From Marinomonas mediterranea MMB-1 (GTDB lineage Bacteria; Pseudomonadota; Gammaproteobacteria; Pseudomonadales; Marinomonadaceae): a stretch of DNA of 64,000 bases. The notes under the pieces are model-generated. The model was not told where the DNA came from and ran no database searches. It was given only the letters and a program-made list of their open reading frames with translations. The DNA lies in assembly GCF_000192865.1 (NCBI RefSeq), contig NC_015276.1, positions 2,542,001 through 2,606,000 of the forward strand, in the 5' to 3' direction. A program made the position numbers and the translations under genes. Numbering within the stretch: position 1 is the stretch's first letter; each line of letters opens with the position of its first letter. This document shows positions 9,339 through 19,337 of this stretch, piece by piece.

Positions 9339-10094
9339 CTAAAGTGGCGCGACTTCTAAATTGTCGTCCACCAGCGCCACTTGAGCACTTTCTTTCCAAA
9401 CGTTTTTTTGCAACGAATCACTAAGCATAAAGTTCCCTGCGATAGACACAAGCTCCGCTTCCAAACTTTTACAAAAAATTCGTGCCTGCTCATCACCACG
9501 AACGCCGGCTAACGCTCGTCCGCGTAATGCGCCGTATACGTGTATGTTTCCATCCGCCAGCACCTCCGCTCCAGCACTGACCTGAGACAAGACGATCAAG
9601 TCGCCTTCTGCGTAAACCTGCTGCCCGGATCGTATCGGCTTTGTAATCACTTTTGCAGGTTGGTTAATGTGCTTCTCTTCAATGACCTTCTTGATCACCA
9701 CGCTCGCTTCATTCACAGAAGCGTCGTTCGAAGAAGCGCTCACGTCAGAAACCACTTCCTTGACTGGAGCGACTTTAATATCACGCGATTTTGAATCGGG
9801 AAGCTGAGGAATGCTCGACGCGTCCAACCAATCTGGCAAATTATCTTTTGACCGCCACCCGATAACACTCATTCCTAGGTCTCGAATGAGTTTAACCATC
9901 ATCTCAAATTCATCCAGCGAAACCGCTCTGCATTTAGCCAGATCAACAATCACGGGAGCTTGATTAAAAAAGTGCGGCACTTGTTCAATTTTTTGAGCTA
10001 GATCCTTTCGAATGCGATCCAATTCAGGTTCATGAATCTCAAGTAGCACGGTAGTTACAACACTTCCTTTTAAGCGGAAGCTAATATCTGACAT
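9339..10094 (-). CDS. minC: Septum formation inhibitor MinC
   Basis: A 251-residue protein with the two-domain MinC layout. The N-terminal domain (about 1-105) antagonises FtsZ polymerisation. A variable linker (about 110-150) is rich in Ser, Val and Lys. The C-terminal beta-helix domain (about 155-245) contains VYAEGDLIVLSQVSAGAEVLADG and HVYGALRGRALAGVRGD, the part that binds MinD. It is the first gene of minCDE; the 199-bp gap before the chosen minD start is unusually long for this operon. Confidence 0.95.
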   Translation of the reverse strand: MSDISFRLKGSVVTTVLLEIHEPELDRIRKDLAQKIEQVPHFFNQAPVIVDLAKCRAVSLDEFEMMVKLIRDLGMSVIGWRSKDNLPDWLDASSIPQLPDSKSRDIKVAPVKEVVSDVSASSNDASVNEASVVIKKVIEEKHINQPAKVITKPIRSGQQVYAEGDLIVLSQVSAGAEVLADGNIHVYGALRGRALAGVRGDEQARIFCKSLEAELVSIAGNFMLSDSLQKNVWKESAQVALVDDNLEVAPL

Positions 10095-10483
10095 CGACTA
10101 TTCCTTCTTACGTACAACGCCTAGCAAGGCCATTAAACGGCGCAATTTGACGTTTCCCCGTATTCTAACAAGATATGAGTAAGTCCATCATATTAATTTC
10201 AAAGCGATTAATAAAATGTCAGTGCACTATTTACGCAAATGCGCACTAATCGATCACTACTACAGTAAAACATACCAAATATGACCAAGCCAGTAACTCT
10301 ATGTATTTTATGGCTTTTTTTAAGTTATTTACAAGGTTTTACCTAGATATCTGGGGAAAACCTCTGCCCAATTTTATGACAGAGGCAAAACATGAAAACA
10401 ACCTCTCTATCGAGATGCAATTAGCCTCCGGCAATATTAGGTAATAACACCAAGTAGCACTTAATGAAACGCATCAAGAAACG
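10095..10483. other. Intergenic region: minCDE promoter side and sbcC 3' side
   Basis: 389 bp without a credible gene. It must hold the minC promoter (minus strand). At 10361-10385 a CCTCTG/CAGAGG hairpin is followed on the minus strand by TTTT, a plausible weak terminator for sbcC. Nothing else is recognisable. Confidence 0.5.
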
Positions 10484-13400
10484 TTACCGAACAGAGTAGC
10501 ACTCCGATAAACGGCTAAACCCTAATCCAGCCTGCTTCGACACGGTTATCTGAGTGGGTATACGTTCCTTCAGCGCGTCAATATGACTAATCACCCCAAC
10601 GTGTTTGCCGGACGCATTAAGCTGATCCAACGCATCTAGCGCAATTTCAAGTGTGTCGTCATCAAGCGTCCCAAAGCCTTCGTCGAGGAAAAGAGAGTCA
10701 ATACTGGTTTTATGCGACACTAGATCCGACAACGCGAGCGCCAAAGACAAACTAACGAGAAAGCTCTCACCTCCTGACAAGGTTTTGGTATCACGCGTGA
10801 TGTCCGCTTGCCAAGTATCCACAACCAACAACGACAGACCTTCCTGTAGGTTTCGTTTTAGCTGATATCGAGGCTGCACCGTTTTCAGGCGTCGATTCGC
10901 TAAATAAACAAGATTGTCGAGCGTTACGCTCTGCGCATAGCGGCGAAATTTGGCGCCATCTGCCGAGCCAATCAAGTTATTCAAGGTCGCAATCGCTTCA
11001 AACTGCACTTTTCTAGCGTGCAACGCCGCAAACTGCTCCTTTAAACGCGCTCTTTTAGCAAGCTCATGCTCAAGCGTTGCTTTAAGCTCTCCTACTTCCT
11101 GCTGTGTTGCACTCAAAGAATCTGACACCTCAGAGACAACACCCTGTAACTGAAGCAAACCTTCTTCGTTTAATTCGATTTGAAAGCCGTTTTTCTCAAA
11201 CGCCTCTTTACCCGTTTTACTGGATTCAAGCGCCAACGTCGCTGCATCGACATCACGTGTCGCCTCTTCCAATTGCTTAGCTAAACGTTCTTGACGCTGT
11301 TTCATTGACTGATACAGCTCATCATTTAACTGACTTGCCTCCCATGAAGCGTCATCATGAAAGCCTTTTGCCAAGCGCTCAGCACACCATTTCTGATCGG
11401 CAAGCGAAAGCACTTCTCGTTCTTGCACAATCAACTGAGTATTGAGTATTTCTTTCTGCTTTAATTCCGCCACTGATACCTGCTGACGATGTAACTTTTG
11501 CTCAAAAACTGTAAGGCTCTGTCTGCACGAATCCACCGCCTTAACATACGTTGCTCTCACGGCATCCAGAGAACGCCCAGTTAAGAACTTAAACAATGCT
11601 TGTTCAATTTCAGCAATCGTTTTTTGAGCGCGCTCAAAATCAACCTTAAGCGCATCGGCTTTTTCTGTTAACTCTCGCTTACCAGCCTCTAGGTGTGTTC
11701 GTTTAATCTCTATCTCACGGAGGTCTCGCTCTACAAGGTCTAACGCTGTCGATGCCGAAACCCACTCTTGATAACACCGTTCCAATAACGCGAGCGCCTT
11801 AAAGATCTCCCGCTCTGCATTATTTAGATCCCATTCCTTTAGACTGGCTTCCTTTTCTGAATGGTAACGATACACCTCAGGAAAACTATCTAGAGTATTG
11901 TTATTATCCAGCGTGCCGAGCTGCTCATCGATGTTACCCGTGCCTTTAAGCTCAGCAACGCCAACCCTCATTTTTTCGAACGTATCCTCAATAGCACTGG
12001 TGTTTTGATCAATACGATGATCCAACTCGCCAATCGATTCTGTGTGTCGCTTTATCTCTTGAGCAATGTTCACAAGAGAATACTGGTGATCTTTTAGAAG
12101 GCTCGCTAAATGACGCTTTCTTTCATTAGCATCGTCACGTGCTTTATCTCGCTCTTCTGCCAAGGTTACTGCGCCCGACAACACGATAAGCTCACTTTCG
12201 AGTTTTTCTACACGTTCGGTTGGAGACATCAACGCCAAGTTTTCAAACCCACTAGAAAAATCAATCTCGATAGACTCAAGCTCGTGTTTTTGCGCTTCGA
12301 ACTCAAGGCTTCGCTGCTCAATTGTATTACGCGTTAACGCCATACGCTCGGTCATACCGCGAACTTCAAGACGTTTTTCTTGCAACTTGTGCTCAAGGTC
12401 GTCGTATAAAGCCTGCCTTTTAAGGCGCTCTATTTCTAAACTGTCCGTATGAGTTGGAGTATCTTCTGCCCAAGGGTGAGTATCACTACCACAAAGCGGA
12501 CAGGCTTCACCATCAATCAGTCGCGCCCTTTCTGCTTCTAGGCTCGCAACACGGCGCTCTAACTCAACTCGCTTCGATAAATGCTCTAAGAAGGCTTTTG
12601 CTTCCTCATGCTGAGCACTTAATACACCTAGCTCGTTAGTCACCACTTCGGAGCTATTTTCGAGCCGATTAAGCTCCGCACGATGCTCATCCAATGTCGC
12701 ACTAAGCATACCCAGTGCATCGCTCTTCTCTTTATGACGCATCACACTAGGCAGTAGGTTTTTCACTCGATGGCATCGATCAATAGAAAGTCGATCAGTT
12801 TCCGCCGAATCTAAGAGCGCTTCGAGCTCAGTGTCGAGCTCACGAGTGACAACCAATGTGTTGGTTTGCTCTGCCTTGGTGGATTCTTCCTTATCGCGCC
12901 AGAGCTGACTCGTCGCATTGAGGTCTTTTTTACGCAGCGCCAGTTGCGCGTTGTCCTGTTTCAGCTCTAGATACTGTTCTTTTAGATTCAACACATAGGG
13001 CAGCTGACTCACTCGCGCTTGTACGTTATCGGGTGCGTTAGACAACACTGAGACTAACTTAGTCTGGCGTTCCACCAAATCAGATTGTTTCTTGCTCACC
13101 AACTCGTATTGAGTCGTCATGCCATTGAGCGAAAGCATCTGCTCTTTCAATGCCAGAGAAAGCCCATCTGACGTTTGCTGCTCCCTTTCTTGTGAACGCA
13201 ACAAAGGCTCAATATCACGCTTCACGCTTTCCTCAAATGCGTCCGACGCTTGCTCGCTATGCGCTAATTGTTGTCGACTTTGGGACAACTCCGCTTCTAT
13301 GGTCTTGATAACGTCCGCTTCTCTTGCGGCGGTTGTGATCAAATCAGATTGACTCTTGTCTAACGTTGCCAACTTGGACTGCGAAGCCAATAACGCCGCA

Positions 13401-14284
13401 CGGACCTCATTCAATGACACAGCTTTCTCATGAAAAGCCAGTTGCGCTTCTTCATCTTTAAATAGCGTTGATTGATGAACGACCTCTGCCTGTCGCGCTG
13501 TGGCGTTAGACAGTTGAGACTGAGCACTTAGAAAAGCGTGAAGCCATTGATAGGCGTATTGATGATTTTGCAACTGCGTGTTTAATTGAGTTGCCTTTTC
13601 TTGCACAGAATCTAGGTCAAGACGCAATGAATCCAGTACGTCGTCTTCCATAACCTCGACACTGCCATGAATCGCCTCAAGTTGCTCAATGGCCTGCTTC
13701 TCTTCGCGATACCGCTCAAACACAAAACTTGAAATCTGCGCATAGACTTCGGTTCCGGTTAACTCCTCCAGCAATTCCGCTTTTTCACGCTCATTAGAAT
13801 TCAAAAACGCAGCAAAACCACCTTGAGCCAACATCATTGAACGGGTAAAACGACCAAAGTCCAGTCCCGTCAACTCAGCGATCAAACGTATTTTCTCGTT
13901 TGTCTTAGTCGTTAGCAGCTTGCCTTCGCCATCGGCGATCTCACATTTTGCGTCTTGTAGATTGCCATCAGACCGTCCTCTGGCACGACGCTGGCTCCAG
14001 AATGAGCGATAGCGTTTACCGTTAACCTCAAAAACAACCTCAGCCAAACAGTCCGACGTTGAACGCGTCATGATGTCATTGACACTTTTCGATACTTTTA
14101 GACCGCGAGGCGTCTCGTGATAAAGAGCAAGACAAATAGCATCCAACAAGGTGGACTTGCCAGCGCCGGTCGGACCGACAATCGCGAACAAACCATTTTC
14201 GTCGAATGGGCTAGACTCGAAATCTAAATACCACTCTCCTTTAAGCGCATTTAGGTTTTTAAGTCTTAACGAACAAATCTTCAT
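10484..14284 (-). CDS. sbcC: Nuclease subunit SbcC (SMC-like ATPase)
   Basis: A 1266-residue Rad50/SMC-type protein. The N-terminal Walker A is GPTGAGKSTLLDAI. Two very long coiled-coil arms meet at a zinc hook (CPLCGSDTHPW, about residue 593). The C-terminal ABC signature LSGGESFLVSLSLALALSDL and Walker B LFLDEGFGTLD close the ATPase head. With SbcD it cleaves DNA hairpins and protein-blocked ends and trims palindromes at the replication fork. It overlaps the end of sbcD by 4 bp (ATGA), so synthesis is coupled. It is about 20% longer than E. coli SbcC (1048 aa), mostly in the coiled coils. Confidence 0.95.
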   Translation of the reverse strand: MKICSLRLKNLNALKGEWYLDFESSPFDENGLFAIVGPTGAGKSTLLDAICLALYHETPRGLKVSKSVNDIMTRSTSDCLAEVVFEVNGKRYRSFWSQRRARGRSDGNLQDAKCEIADGEGKLLTTKTNEKIRLIAELTGLDFGRFTRSMMLAQGGFAAFLNSNEREKAELLEELTGTEVYAQISSFVFERYREEKQAIEQLEAIHGSVEVMEDDVLDSLRLDLDSVQEKATQLNTQLQNHQYAYQWLHAFLSAQSQLSNATARQAEVVHQSTLFKDEEAQLAFHEKAVSLNEVRAALLASQSKLATLDKSQSDLITTAAREADVIKTIEAELSQSRQQLAHSEQASDAFEESVKRDIEPLLRSQEREQQTSDGLSLALKEQMLSLNGMTTQYELVSKKQSDLVERQTKLVSVLSNAPDNVQARVSQLPYVLNLKEQYLELKQDNAQLALRKKDLNATSQLWRDKEESTKAEQTNTLVVTRELDTELEALLDSAETDRLSIDRCHRVKNLLPSVMRHKEKSDALGMLSATLDEHRAELNRLENSSEVVTNELGVLSAQHEEAKAFLEHLSKRVELERRVASLEAERARLIDGEACPLCGSDTHPWAEDTPTHTDSLEIERLKRQALYDDLEHKLQEKRLEVRGMTERMALTRNTIEQRSLEFEAQKHELESIEIDFSSGFENLALMSPTERVEKLESELIVLSGAVTLAEERDKARDDANERKRHLASLLKDHQYSLVNIAQEIKRHTESIGELDHRIDQNTSAIEDTFEKMRVGVAELKGTGNIDEQLGTLDNNNTLDSFPEVYRYHSEKEASLKEWDLNNAEREIFKALALLERCYQEWVSASTALDLVERDLREIEIKRTHLEAGKRELTEKADALKVDFERAQKTIAEIEQALFKFLTGRSLDAVRATYVKAVDSCRQSLTVFEQKLHRQQVSVAELKQKEILNTQLIVQEREVLSLADQKWCAERLAKGFHDDASWEASQLNDELYQSMKQRQERLAKQLEEATRDVDAATLALESSKTGKEAFEKNGFQIELNEEGLLQLQGVVSEVSDSLSATQQEVGELKATLEHELAKRARLKEQFAALHARKVQFEAIATLNNLIGSADGAKFRRYAQSVTLDNLVYLANRRLKTVQPRYQLKRNLQEGLSLLVVDTWQADITRDTKTLSGGESFLVSLSLALALSDLVSHKTSIDSLFLDEGFGTLDDDTLEIALDALDQLNASGKHVGVISHIDALKERIPTQITVSKQAGLGFSRLSECYSVR

Positions 14285-15525
14285 TTTTCGGCTCCTTTGT
14301 CCGTATTCATTTCGGACAAAAGCTCAGCAAACAAAACCCTTTGAACCCGCTTTTGCTCATCGTCAACGCCGTCCACCTCATCAATCAAACGCTCAAACAC
14401 ATCAGTCACAGACAACTCATCAAGTGTTTCATTGTTTGCAACATCTTGCTGTAGAGTATTGAGCGGTTTAACACGAGTTAAACGAAGTAATTCGGCGTTT
14501 TTCCCTTCTAATAAATCATTAATACGGTTTTGTACATCGGCGCCAAATTCAAGCGATTCGACTTTAATCTCTAACCAAGTTGGTTTATCGCCATCAAACG
14601 TCTCAGTGGTTATTGCCTCTGTAACCTCAGCATACGATCCCTTAATCGACATCATCGGCTGAAAACGAGGAACAGCGACTTCTCGTAGGGTGTTAGCGAT
14701 ATCCGTGCTTTCAAACACCACGACCTGCTTGATATGAGAGACCTCGTCAAAACTCAACGGAATCGGTGAGCCGCAATACCGTATGCGCCCTTCACGTCCG
14801 ACTTTTTGCGGTCGATGAATATGACCCAATGCGAGATAATCAAACTCAGGGAACGTCGAGCCAGGCACATTATCAACACTGCCCACATAAATATCGCGCA
14901 CTGATTCTGTAGCATCGCCACCGACGACAGTCAAATGACCGGTACCGATGATAGGAACCGCTTGGCCTTCTGCAAGATCCAGTCCCTCTCTCAAACGCAA
15001 CGCTTGATCGAACTGCTTTTGGTAATACGCCGCAATATGGCTCAACAATTTATCTTTCTTAAACTGCTCAGATTCACCTTCGAATGACTGATACAAGTCT
15101 TTAGGACGCAAAAATGGGACCGCACAGACAATGGCAGCAGGCTCTCCACTTGCATTTTTCATCATCAAGACATTGTCTAGACGCTCTTCAAGTTCAAGCA
15201 CAGGGACGGTCACGACATTGGCGTTCATATACGACAATAAGCTTTTCGATTCATTTAGCATGCTGACGGAGTCATGATTCCCCGCAAGAATCAGAAGCTG
15301 ACACTTAACATTAAACAAAGAGACAACAAGCGAATGGTAAAGCTCTCTCGCGTAACTCGGAGGCGCGCCCGTATCGAACACATCGCCGGCCAATATAACC
15401 AACTCTATTTGTTCAACTTCAACCAAAGAAACCATCCAATCAATCAACTGACGATGCTCTTCGTGACGCGTTTTTCCCATAAAATGCTGGCCAAGATGCC
15501 AGTCAGAAGTGTGTAAAATTTTCAT
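14281..15525 (-). CDS. sbcD: Nuclease subunit SbcD (Mre11-like)
   Basis: A ~414-residue metallophosphoesterase. The start is set at the ATG giving MKILHTSDWHLGQ, the standard family beginning; an upstream in-frame start at 15567 adds 14 non-conserved residues. Metal-binding motifs are in order: TSDWHLG, LAGDVFDTG, LAGNHDS, IGTGHLTV and LGHIHRPQ. It forms the SbcCD complex with the next gene, providing the Mn-dependent nuclease active site. Confidence 0.95.
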   Translation of the reverse strand: MKILHTSDWHLGQHFMGKTRHEEHRQLIDWMVSLVEVEQIELVILAGDVFDTGAPPSYARELYHSLVVSLFNVKCQLLILAGNHDSVSMLNESKSLLSYMNANVVTVPVLELEERLDNVLMMKNASGEPAAIVCAVPFLRPKDLYQSFEGESEQFKKDKLLSHIAAYYQKQFDQALRLREGLDLAEGQAVPIIGTGHLTVVGGDATESVRDIYVGSVDNVPGSTFPEFDYLALGHIHRPQKVGREGRIRYCGSPIPLSFDEVSHIKQVVVFESTDIANTLREVAVPRFQPMMSIKGSYAEVTEAITTETFDGDKPTWLEIKVESLEFGADVQNRINDLLEGKNAELLRLTRVKPLNTLQQDVANNETLDELSVTDVFERLIDEVDGVDDEQKRVQRVLFAELLSEMNTDKGAEK

Positions 15526-15588
15526 TAACGTAACATTTTCACTGACGGTAGAGTAAAGAAGGCTCAAAGAAGAAACGAATCATAAACA

Positions 15589-16341
15589 CTAAGAACGGTG
15601 AGCACTCACTAAAGGGAGAGAAATAAGATGCTCCGAGCGCATTTTCGCCTCTAACAGTACCTTTTCCCAATCCCTAGAACACAATGCCTGTCCAACAATA
15701 ACAACACTCTGAAAGCGCTGGAAACGAAAGGCGCTTAGATCAATATCATAGCCCTCACCTTCTATCATGGTGTTCTCAGTATGATCGGTATACAGCGTTT
15801 CAATATACTCAACTAATTCAAAAAGCGATGGCTCGACGAGAAGTAGCACTCGTCCGTCAAACGCCGATGTTAAATTTGAGTCTGATGATTTGGAGGGGCG
15901 TGTTTGAGCGCGAGTTAGCATTTTGTAATGTAACGGAGAAGCGTAACTATTCGACGACCAAAAGCACGTGCCATTCGCATTACCGCCGACCACCGTCCAC
16001 ACATCAGGCTTAGCATCAAAGCTTACTTTATCGCCCAAAGTAAGCAAACAGCGCGCCGCACCGACTAACAACGTACCTGAGCGCAATGACTCAACGAAAT
16101 TAACATTAACGGGACTGCTCTCAACCTCGGGAGACGCCAACGACAAATTAAACGAACGGTTTATTGGCGTCTGACAAGCAAGCAAATCACGGTTTGAATC
16201 AAGGTCAAGAACTCTGCATGAGCAACACGCACCCGCTCGACAACCGTAGGCAATATCGACTCCGCGCTCAAGCAGAAAACTCAGTAGGTTTACACCCTCT
16301 TCCTCTGTTTGAAACAACGTGCCATCTAGATTTACATTCAT
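15589..16341 (-). CDS. 2Fe-2S ferredoxin-domain protein with unknown C-terminal region
   Basis: A 250-residue protein. Residues 1-70 form a plant-type 2Fe-2S ferredoxin domain: the ligand pattern appears as GCRAGACCSC followed by LLACQT. The remaining ~180 residues do not show the flavin- or NAD-binding motifs of a ferredoxin reductase, and I do not recognise them. There is no signal peptide or membrane segment. It ends 63 bp upstream of the sbcD start on the same strand, so read-through into sbcDC is possible. A redox function is supported only for the N-terminal domain. Confidence 0.65.
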   Translation of the reverse strand: MNVNLDGTLFQTEEEGVNLLSFLLERGVDIAYGCRAGACCSCRVLDLDSNRDLLACQTPINRSFNLSLASPEVESSPVNVNFVESLRSGTLLVGAARCLLTLGDKVSFDAKPDVWTVVGGNANGTCFWSSNSYASPLHYKMLTRAQTRPSKSSDSNLTSAFDGRVLLLVEPSLFELVEYIETLYTDHTENTMIEGEGYDIDLSAFRFQRFQSVVIVGQALCSRDWEKVLLEAKMRSEHLISLPLVSAHRS

Positions 16342-16379
16342 TGACCACCCGCAACATCTAATGACTATATTATACGATC

Positions 16380-16420
16380 AGAAGCGGACCTCTGTGTAAT
16401 GCTCTTCTGAGTCCGCTTCT
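16380..16420 (-). terminator. Hairpin between PAS gene and ferredoxin gene
   Basis: AGAAGCGGAC / GTCCGCTTCT, a perfect 10-bp stem with a 21-base loop. It sits between two minus-strand genes; there is no clear T-run, so its role in termination is inferred only. Confidence 0.4.
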
Positions 16421-16596
16421 AGCCAGTGGCCTAAGCCAGACATCTAAGTTAGTCACTTAATTCAGCCACCTAAGTCAACGACCTAAGAGCAAAACCAAGT
16501 TGAAGAAGCTAAGCACTGGCTCATTCTAAAACACAAACTCATTCCTAGATCCGCTCTAATGGTTCATATTATGGCACACTTCGGATTCGCATTGGG

Positions 16597-17373
16597 CTAT
16601 AAAGGTTGGGCGGGGGGACGTCGCTTAGCGCGAGGTTCGTAAGATGACTTAACTAGAGTGAAGCGTTTCTTCACAACCTGACCGATCGACGGTTGAATGA
16701 AGGCGAGATACATACGTTGATTATCCAGTGTAATTTCTTTCATTTCCCAATCACAACGCAGACTAATGCCGCCATTGTGAGAGTAGATAATCCCTTCGTG
16801 TGATCGCCCTAAAATAGCAGGACCATTGGCAGACAGCTCGGCTAGCCAATTTCGTTTATAGATATCACGTAAAAAAGGAAAGCACGTCAAAAACTCAACG
16901 TTACGATGAATCACTTTCTCTCGACGAGAGCCAACGATCGTCAACACAGAATCATTGGCTTCTATGATTTTACCGTTTCGGTCGATCAGCAGCGCCGCTA
17001 TCTGATGGTTATTGAGTACCGCCTCAAGAATTTGTTCAGCAAACTGACGCCCTTTCTCTGCATGCTTGTGACTCCGGCGAGCCTCATCACGCTGCCGCGT
17101 TAAGCTTCCAACTTTTCTTGAGAAGCGCTGAAGCATTTCGATGCCGTCAAACATATTTCTAGTAGGCATCGCACTGTCATTATCGACTGAATGCAGCTCT
17201 TTAAGCTCTTTCTTGCGCCGAATAATACACACAACAAGCCCAATGAATGAAAAAATAAGCAGCGCTAACGCAAGTACGCCGTACTCACTCGATAATCCCT
17301 TAAATAAAAGTGTTGAGGAGCTAAAACCAACAAAAGAGGACAGCACAACCACACAGAGGCCGTTATTCTTCAT
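16597..17373 (-). CDS. Membrane-anchored PAS-domain protein
   Basis: The start is ATG 17373, which has a strong GGAGGT seven bases upstream; a longer reading to 17391 is not needed. About 258 residues: two N-terminal membrane helices (about 1-25 and 30-52), a short coiled region (about 75-105), then a PAS domain (LEAVLNNHQIAALLIDRNGK, ANDSVLTIVGSRRE). No output domain (kinase, GGDEF, HTH or methyl-accepting) follows, only ~100 residues with a basic tail (YEPRAKRRPP). It is therefore a sensor that must act through a partner, or a reduced remnant of one. Single gene on the minus strand. Confidence 0.65.
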   Translation of the reverse strand: MKNNGLCVVVLSSFVGFSSSTLLFKGLSSEYGVLALALLIFSFIGLVVCIIRRKKELKELHSVDNDSAMPTRNMFDGIEMLQRFSRKVGSLTRQRDEARRSHKHAEKGRQFAEQILEAVLNNHQIAALLIDRNGKIIEANDSVLTIVGSRREKVIHRNVEFLTCFPFLRDIYKRNWLAELSANGPAILGRSHEGIIYSHNGGISLRCDWEMKEITLDNQRMYLAFIQPSIGQVVKKRFTLVKSSYEPRAKRRPPAQPL

Positions 17374-18263
17374 TGTACCTCCAACACTCAACGTCTAAAT
17401 TCGTCAAAACACACCATCTAACCAAAAAAGTGGATGACTAAAACTCTAGCAGCCGCTGCATTTTCGCTCTGTAGCATTTTGTATGAGTTTGATTGTTGGC
17501 GCGTAATAGGGTGACAGAAGTAAGCAAATTAAGAATTTAGTGTGACCAAAAAGGCCAATATTGAGCCTATTCAGAAAAAGCATTCGTTATTTACTCCCTC
17601 AACATCCCTTTGCCTAAGGCGCTGTTACAGCGGGGCTTGTAGACAACACGTCATAAACTTTGGCGCTTTAAATTTTATGAACTACCATTCAATTTTATAG
17701 AATATCACGCCAGATGGATGGAGGAACGCTTACTCATTTATTTAAATCCAACTAAACATACATACTACAAGCGAGATGAAGGTGTGAACAAGTCCACTGA
17801 CTTCAGCGTGTGAATAATGCTTCTTTATTCGAGGCAAGTGTCTGAAGACAAGTGTCGCCTTCCAATATGAGCATATTGGCAAGAAAGTTAACAAAGAATT
17901 TAAAGAGAGCTGAGCCCGCGCCTTTTGGGTCTTTCAGAGAAACAACCTATCTTCGTTAAGAGTGATTGAAAGGTATCAACCTGCTCACTCTCGCCTTGAT
18001 AAGCTGTTTCTCTGATAAGACTGAAGCTCATAAAACTTATTCGTACCTTCCCTACATATTTACACAGTTATTACATAGCTGCGACTAGGTTTCAGTATGT
18101 AAACAAGATATAAACTATTTAACATTCTATTACGCAAATGTACGCTTTATTAATTGAAACAAGTGTTGTAAGTTATGTGGGCAGTGTAAATCTTCTAGGG
18201 CGAACTTAGTTGATATAAAAGCAATAAAGGCGTGTAACAAGGAATTCAAAAAGGAGCGGGATC
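17374..18263. other. Long intergenic region upstream of the FHA/kinase island
   Basis: 890 bp with no credible gene. It contains the dispersed repeat at 17781-18052, then an AT-rich stretch (18053-18240) that should hold the promoter of the FHA gene, whose ribosome site AAAGGAG lies at about 18249-18255. The region marks the left edge of the accessory island. Confidence 0.6.
17781..18052 (+). repeat. Dispersed repeat, copy A (long form)
   Basis: Highly similar to 61763-61956 in the same orientation. Shared blocks include GTGTGAACAAGTCCACTG near the start and GACTGAAGCTCATAA then ACTTATTCGTACCTTCCC at the end. This copy has about 80 bp more in the middle; the extra part holds an imperfect inverted repeat (17932-17951 with 17997-18016, CAGAGAAACA versus TGTTTCTCTG). 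Confidence 0.75.
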
Positions 18264-19313
18264 ATGCCAGATGCTATCAAAAAAAATACAAAAGCCGGCA
18301 AAACAAACGGACTAGACATCAATCAAAATGCGTTACCCATTTCTGCGAATACATTCGCTGGTGGCATTCTACAATCTAGCTCAGGCCAACTCATTTATTT
18401 ACGCCAGTATCACTCTTTTGGCCGCATGCAAGGCTGTCACACACTACTCTCAAGAGAAGATATTTCACGCATCCATGCACTCATCTGTTGGAAAAACGAC
18501 CGCTGGCACTTAGAAGACAAAAGCACCAATGGCGTATGGATAAACGATCAAAAGGTCGCCAAAGACACCCCTATTGAATTACACATAAACGATAAAATTA
18601 TCTTATCGTCGAGAGACGGCGAATCGTTTAAGGTCTTGAGCCTACTTCCACCATGCGACCTACTCATTCATATCAACCCGTCTAAACCTGCTATCCCACT
18701 GAACAAACCCCAGACCGATATCAATGAAAACATCAGCATGACCTACGGAAGCTTGGGGTGGAAATTTATCGATCGATCAAAAGGTGGCCAACCTTTCCCG
18801 ATTCAAAATGGCGAACTTCTTCAATGTGGCGGCGCGTATTACCGACTCCAAACCAACATAATCGAACACGATACCCTAATAAACCGTCCAACAGCGCACT
18901 CAGCATCGGACTTAGACTTTAAACTTGAAGTCTCCGACGACGAAGAGCACATCAAGCTCATTATCCAAGACGCTCACCAAACAACCGAAGTCGCGGGACA
19001 CCGAATCCAAAGCCAACTCTATTTACTGCTCTGCCTTGCACGTAAAAGCATTGCTGACAAAGAGGCTGGGTATTCAGACAACAACCGAGGTTGGATTGCG
19101 CTTAGGCAACTCTCTAAAACCCTAGGCATCGAACCCGAAAACACGCGCATTCGTCTCCATAGACTGCGTACTAGGCTCAGAGACTCCGTCAGTTTTAGTG
19201 GATTCGACGCCTGTGAGCTACTGCAATTAAAAGACGGAGAAATCCGCTTTAACAGCGAAAATATTACCGTAATTAAGGGAAATGACTCGGAAAACAGAAA
19301 GGAACATCACTAA
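18264..19313 (+). CDS. FHA-domain protein with C-terminal winged-helix-like region
   Basis: A 349-residue cytoplasmic protein preceded by AAAGGAG. An N-terminal FHA domain (about 30-115) has the phosphothreonine-binding signature: G53-R54, SREDISRIHALI, and DKSTNGVWIND with S87-T-N89-G90. A middle region (about 125-210) is unrecognised. The C-terminal ~110 residues (HRIQSQLYLLLCLARKSI, then a Trp-initiated segment with LGIEPENTRIRLHRLRTRLRD) look like a winged-helix/OmpR-type DNA-binding fold. The kinase gene follows after 24 bp. I infer that the protein reads the kinase's phosphorylation and may regulate the island's promoters; DNA binding is not proven. Confidence 0.7.
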   Translation: MPDAIKKNTKAGKTNGLDINQNALPISANTFAGGILQSSSGQLIYLRQYHSFGRMQGCHTLLSREDISRIHALICWKNDRWHLEDKSTNGVWINDQKVAKDTPIELHINDKIILSSRDGESFKVLSLLPPCDLLIHINPSKPAIPLNKPQTDINENISMTYGSLGWKFIDRSKGGQPFPIQNGELLQCGGAYYRLQTNIIEHDTLINRPTAHSASDLDFKLEVSDDEEHIKLIIQDAHQTTEVAGHRIQSQLYLLLCLARKSIADKEAGYSDNNRGWIALRQLSKTLGIEPENTRIRLHRLRTRLRDSVSFSGFDACELLQLKDGEIRFNSENITVIKGNDSENRKEHH

Positions 19314-19337
19314 ACCTCAAACATAAGATGAGAAAAC

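Noticed and set aside
10653..13352. Several open frames on the plus strand opposite sbcC
   Set aside because: They are short shadows of the long sbcC coding sequence with no ribosome sites or recognisable products.
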